Of a stretch of 46,799 bases of DNA, positions 43,118-46,799 are shown in pieces. This DNA comes from Desulfuromonadales bacterium GWC2_61_20 (lineage in GTDB: Bacteria > Desulfobacterota > Desulfuromonadia > Desulfuromonadales > UBA2197). Within the stretch, counting starts at the first letter, position 1. Each line of letters starts with the position of its first letter. Position numbers and translations under genes: made by a program. Location of the stretch: the NCBI GenBank assembly GCA_001799485.1, contig MGTO01000124.1, forward strand, positions 1 to 46,799, read 5' to 3'. The notes beneath the pieces were generated by a model. It saw only the letters and a program-made list of their open reading frames with translations, was not told the origin of the DNA and ran no database searches.

Positions 43118-45334
43118 ATGGAACCGACATCAAAACGCGGACAACGTTGGGAATGGCTACTTATCCTTCTCATTATTGCTACTGTTGCCATTATCTCCCG
43201 ATTCGAACTACAGCTCTTTGAACTGGCCAGACGCATCCCTCTCAGCAGCAATATTCTTGTTTTGGCGCTAGTCAACATCAACCTATTATTAATCGCCCTC
43301 TTTCTTTTCCTGATACTGCGCAATGTTTTCAAGCTCATCCTTGAACGACGTCGTCAAATTCCCGGAACTCGCCTTCGAACAAAGTTAGTTATCGCCTTTA
43401 TCGGGCTTTCACTGATTCCAACCATGTTGTTATTTTTTGTTTCCGCAGGTTTTATTACAACTTCAATACAAAATTGGTTCAGCACTCAAATTGAAACTTC
43501 TTTGGGAGAATCCCTCGAAGTAGCCCAGACCTATTATCAGAACTCTGCTACCAATGCACTTTTTTACGCGGACCAGCTCGCCCGCACCATTAAAGATGAG
43601 AAACTTCTCAATCAGAACAACCTGCCAAAGCTCAAAGAATTGATAAAAAATAAACAACAGGAATATAATCTAGGGGTTGTCGAAGTATTTTCGTCGACGC
43701 GTGAAGAACTCGTTCGTGCAACCAATCCGAATATCCCCGAGTCAGACTACAGCAACCCAAACTCTGTGAATATCGACGATGGTTTCAAAGGAAAGCGTTT
43801 TACTGATGTCACTCCCATTGGTAAGGCTGATTTAATTCGTGGGATTGTACCTGTGTACTCCAACTGGAATCCTGATGATATTGTCGCGGTTGTAGCCGTC
43901 AACTATTATGTTCCATATTCTCTTGTCAATAAAATGAAGGAGATATCGAATTCCTTCGAGCAATACAAAAACACGAAGGCTATCAAGGTCCGCATTCAAA
44001 AGATTTACATTATTGTCCTTTTACTCATTGCCTTGATTATAATTTTCCTGGCAACATGGTTCGGTTTTCATCTGGCCCGAAGCATAACCGGCCCGATTCA
44101 GGAACTGGCGGAAGCAACGATACGGGTAGCAGGGGGAGATCTCAACGTCAGTATAGCCCCCCAAAGCAAGGATGAAGTTGGGTTGTTAGTTGCCGCGTTC
44201 AATACCATGACCGGGGATTTGCGCCAAGGTCGAGAACGGTTGCAAGCAGCCAATCAGGATCTTCTGGCATCCAATACCGAGCTTGATCAACGTCGTCGCT
44301 ATATGGAAATAGTACTAAAAAATGTTACCGCTGGCGTCATTTCTTTAGACCGGCAAGGATGCCTGACGACTGTCAACCATTCAGCTGAGCGACTTCTTAG
44401 GATCCCGGCAGGCTCGGCTATCGGCCAACCACTCCGTGACATGATTGGTGCTGAGCAGATGCCCGTCATTCGTGAATTCCTAAATGAATTGTATTCTTCT
44501 GGCAAGGATTCTTTGCGCAAGCAGTTATTACTGACTATACAGGACTCCAAGCTGACCCTGCAGGTTACTGTCACCAACCTGCGTGATGAGTCGGGCGAAA
44601 TTATGGGGACGGTCGTAGTCTTCGACGATCTCTCCGACCTGATGAAAGCTCAGAGGATGGCGGCATGGCGTGAAGTGGCTCGACGAATCGCCCACGAGAT
44701 CAAAAACCCCCTGACTCCGATTAAACTCTCGGCGCAGCGGTTGCGTAAGCGCTATCTAGGGAATTTCCCTCCGGAAGATCGTGTCTTCGACGAATGTACC
44801 CGAATGATCGAAAAACAGGTCGATGAACTTAAAACCCTTGTCGACGAATTTTCTAGTTTTGCCCGCATGCCGGCCAGCAACCCGACGCCTAACAACCTTA
44901 ATGACCTTATTGCCGAAGCTCTGGTTCTCTACCAGGAAGGTCATCGATCCATTCAGTTCGCATTCAGACCTGACCCGCATATCCCGGCTCTCCATCTTGA
45001 CCGCGAGCAGATTAAACGTGTTATCGTCAACCTATTGGACAACAGTGTGGCCGCAGTAGATGCTGAGCCCGTTATTGAAATTGAATCAAGTTATAATCCC
45101 GAGTTGGGGATCGTTCAATTTTCAGTTGCCGATAATGGCTGTGGAATTTCGGCTGAAGATAAGCCGCGTCTTTTCGAACCATATTTTTCGACAAAGAAAA
45201 CGGGGACAGGTCTTGGACTCTCCATTGTCTCAACAATAATTACCGACCATAACGGGTATATTCGGGTCAAAGACAACAGCCCCAAAGGCACACGTTTCAT
45301 TATTGAATTGCCGGCAGGCGATAGAACAACCTAG
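43118..45334 (+). CDS. NtrY-type sensor histidine kinase
   Basis: The 738-residue protein has an N-terminal region of three hydrophobic segments, a periplasmic sensing domain, a further membrane helix near residue 295-320, HAMP (about 320-375), a PAS-like domain, HisKA with the phospho-acceptor H526 (RRIAHEIKNPLTPIKLSA) and a HATPase domain (DNSVAAV, DNGCGIS, GTGLGLSI). The layout is that of NtrY. The signal is unknown. It is followed by the matching response regulator after 33 bases. Base composition is clearly lower in GC than in the dcw genes. Confidence 0.93.
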   Translation: MEPTSKRGQRWEWLLILLIIATVAIISRFELQLFELARRIPLSSNILVLALVNINLLLIALFLFLILRNVFKLILERRRQIPGTRLRTKLVIAFIGLSLIPTMLLFFVSAGFITTSIQNWFSTQIETSLGESLEVAQTYYQNSATNALFYADQLARTIKDEKLLNQNNLPKLKELIKNKQQEYNLGVVEVFSSTREELVRATNPNIPESDYSNPNSVNIDDGFKGKRFTDVTPIGKADLIRGIVPVYSNWNPDDIVAVVAVNYYVPYSLVNKMKEISNSFEQYKNTKAIKVRIQKIYIIVLLLIALIIIFLATWFGFHLARSITGPIQELAEATIRVAGGDLNVSIAPQSKDEVGLLVAAFNTMTGDLRQGRERLQAANQDLLASNTELDQRRRYMEIVLKNVTAGVISLDRQGCLTTVNHSAERLLRIPAGSAIGQPLRDMIGAEQMPVIREFLNELYSSGKDSLRKQLLLTIQDSKLTLQVTVTNLRDESGEIMGTVVVFDDLSDLMKAQRMAAWREVARRIAHEIKNPLTPIKLSAQRLRKRYLGNFPPEDRVFDECTRMIEKQVDELKTLVDEFSSFARMPASNPTPNNLNDLIAEALVLYQEGHRSIQFAFRPDPHIPALHLDREQIKRVIVNLLDNSVAAVDAEPVIEIESSYNPELGIVQFSVADNGCGISAEDKPRLFEPYFSTKKTGTGLGLSIVSTIITDHNGYIRVKDNSPKGTRFIIELPAGDRTT

Positions 45335-45367
45335 CGAATCCCAACGCATCGGCAAAGGAATCAAGAG

Positions 45368-46738
45368 ATGAAAACTGTTTTAGTTGTCGATGACGAGCAA
45401 AGCATACGCGAGAGCCTTAAAGGTATTCTTCAGGACGAGGGTTTTCGTGTTGTTTTTGCCGAGAATGGCGATACGGGACTGTCAATGGTCCGCGAGGAGA
45501 GCCCTGATCTGGTGCTTCTTGACATCTGGATGCCCGGGACTGATGGGATTGAAACGTTGCGGCTTATTCGCGAGGCCGTTCCAAACCAACTTGTCATCAT
45601 GATGAGCGGGCACGGGAATATCGAAACGGCGGTCAAAGCCACCAAGATTGGTGCTCATGATTTCATTGAAAAGCCACTATCCCTCGAAAAAGTTCTTCTC
45701 TGCATTCAGAATGCATTGCGCTTACGCATTCTGGAAGAAGAGAATCAAGCCCTCAAAAATCAACTAGTTCATGAACACGAAATAATTGGTACGAGTCCTG
45801 CCATCGTTGATTTAAAGCGACAAATCGAAATGGCGGCGCCAAGTTCAGCCTGGGTTTTGATCACAGGTGAAAACGGGACGGGGAAGGAACTAGTTGCGCG
45901 CAGCCTGCACACATTTTCCCGGCGTAAAGACAAACCGTTTATCGAGGTTAACTGCGCGGCAATCCCTGAGGAATTGATCGAATCGGAACTTTTCGGCCAC
46001 GAAAAAGGCTCCTTCACCGGCGCCACCAACCAGCGCAAGGGGAAATTCGACCTGGCTCACGAGGGGACACTGTTTCTCGACGAAATTGGCGATATGAGCC
46101 TAAAAACACAGGCAAAAGTTCTCAGAATACTGCAGGAAAGAAAATTTGAACGCGTTGGTGGCTCCCGCACTATCGAAGTGGATGTCCGCGTCGTTGCCGC
46201 TACCAACAAGGAGTTGGAAGAAGAAATCCGTGATGGGAGATTTCGTGAAGACCTCTTTTACCGGCTAAATGTAATTCCTTTTCACGTTCCTGCGCTCCGT
46301 GAACGGCAAGAGGATATACCATTGCTGGCCCAGCATTTTCTTGAGGAGTTTTGCAGCAAGGAGGGACGACCGAACAAATCACTTTCCCGCGAGGCAATCC
46401 AAGCTCTCGAAGAGTATCATTGGCCCGGCAATGTGCGAGAGTTGAAAAACATCATAGAAAGAATTGTAATTATGACAGCGACCTCTGGGATCAGCGAAAA
46501 GGATTTACCGCAGAGTCTGCAATTAAAAAAAAGTTCTCTGGCACGGCTACCCTTCCCCCACAAATCAGAAGAGATAACATTCAAGGATGCAAGAGAGGGG
46601 TTTGAGCGAGAGTACATTCTCAACAAACTAATGGAGAATGATTGGAATATTTCTCGCACAGCTGAAGCAATCGACATGGAACGGTCTAACCTTCACCGCA
46701 AAATCAAGTCGTTCGGGATTGAATTAAAGAAAGGTTGA
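45368..46738 (+). CDS. NtrX-type sigma54-dependent response regulator
   Basis: The 456-residue protein has a receiver domain with phospho-acceptor D52 and K102, an AAA+ domain with Walker A GENGTGKE (167-174), the sigma54-contacting loop as GSFTGA (214-219), Walker B LFLDEIGDM, and a C-terminal Fis-type helix-turn-helix (NISRTAEAIDMERSNLHRKI). It activates sigma54 promoters after phosphorylation by the upstream kinase. Family and pairing are clear; targets are unknown. Confidence 0.95.
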   Translation: MKTVLVVDDEQSIRESLKGILQDEGFRVVFAENGDTGLSMVREESPDLVLLDIWMPGTDGIETLRLIREAVPNQLVIMMSGHGNIETAVKATKIGAHDFIEKPLSLEKVLLCIQNALRLRILEEENQALKNQLVHEHEIIGTSPAIVDLKRQIEMAAPSSAWVLITGENGTGKELVARSLHTFSRRKDKPFIEVNCAAIPEELIESELFGHEKGSFTGATNQRKGKFDLAHEGTLFLDEIGDMSLKTQAKVLRILQERKFERVGGSRTIEVDVRVVAATNKELEEEIRDGRFREDLFYRLNVIPFHVPALRERQEDIPLLAQHFLEEFCSKEGRPNKSLSREAIQALEEYHWPGNVRELKNIIERIVIMTATSGISEKDLPQSLQLKKSSLARLPFPHKSEEITFKDAREGFEREYILNKLMENDWNISRTAEAIDMERSNLHRKIKSFGIELKKG

Positions 46739-46739
46739 T

Positions 46740-46799
46740 ATGCAGACTATAAAGCAGAATCTGGTTATCCACTCCGCTCAAGTTGACACCGGGGACAGC
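46740..46799 (+). CDS. possible start of a next gene, cut by the window end
   Basis: ATG 46740, with AAAGG five bases upstream, opens a frame (MQTIKQNLVIHSAQVDTGDS) to the window end. Twenty codons are too few to judge; it may be noncoding. Confidence 0.2.
   Translation, partial: MQTIKQNLVIHSAQVDTGDS

Noticed and set aside
46780-46799. Possible transposase-associated sequence at the window end (TTGACACCGGGGACAGC)
   Set aside because: The string looks like those seen near small REP-type transposases, but the window stops before any gene or repeat can be confirmed.

Overview
The window reads as chromosomal DNA of a high-GC, Gram-negative, deltaproteobacterial-type organism, most likely of the Desulfuromonadia (Geobacter/Desulfuromonas relatives). 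The grounds are an LpxC gene (lipid A, hence an outer membrane), several lipoproteins, an intact mraZ-to-ftsZ division and cell-wall cluster with a meso-diaminopimelate-type MurE, a yebC-ruvCAB block, a GlpX-type fructose bisphosphatase, and an NtrY/NtrX-type two-component pair. No tRNA, rRNA, CRISPR array, insertion sequence or prophage is visible. The species is inference; no database search was possible.

Layout. 1-8.4 kb is a set of mostly single genes separated by intrinsic terminators: a 5'-truncated cysteine-repeat lipoprotein, a PsiE-like membrane protein, a ferritin-like protein, a 59-residue basic protein missing from the ORF track, a PilZ protein, a convergent L,D-transpeptidase, a CorA Mg2+ channel, a small zinc-binding protein, a large lipoprotein of unknown function and a beta-hydroxyacid dehydrogenase. 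8.4-10.1 kb (minus) is a B12-binding-like radical SAM protein. 10.4-27.6 kb (minus) is the dcw cluster, transcribed mraZ-rsmH-ftsL-ftsI-murE-murF-mraY-murD-ftsW-murG-murC-ddl-ftsQ-ftsA-ftsZ with gaps of 0-50 bases or ATGA overlaps (98 bases before ftsZ). It has a near-consensus sigma70 promoter, candidate MraZ boxes just downstream of it, and a terminator after ftsZ. murB is absent from its common place between murC and ddl.

27.8-29.7 kb (minus) holds a HAD hydrolase, a glycerophosphodiester phosphodiesterase and a periplasmic rhodanese. From 29.9 kb to the end everything is on the plus strand: glpX, a cytidylate-kinase-like/BON fusion, yebC, ruvC-ruvA-ruvB, a membrane GGDEF protein with altered specificity residues, a coiled-coil lipoprotein, a 776-residue protein I do not recognise, queH, a phasin-like protein with a UbiB-family kinase, lpxC, and the NtrY/NtrX-like pair. 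The last 3.7 kb is visibly lower in GC than the dcw region.

Functionally, the centre of the window makes UDP-MurNAc-pentapeptide (MurC/D/E/F, Ddl), carries it to lipid II (MraY, MurG) and uses it at the septum (FtsW, FtsI, FtsQ, FtsL, FtsA, FtsZ). The L,D-transpeptidase adds 3-3 crosslinks or anchors, and LpxC commits UDP-GlcNAc to lipid A. The most interesting leads are the GGDEF protein, which carries Ser at the position equivalent to PleD Asp344 (the hallmark of cGAMP-making Hypr enzymes) and sits in a tight ruvCAB operon with two uncharacterised genes; the complete small-protein transcription unit at about 1.94-2.25 kb; the triple six-cysteine repeat lipoprotein; the missing murB; and a 23-codon minigene joined by ATGA overlaps to both ruvA and ruvB.
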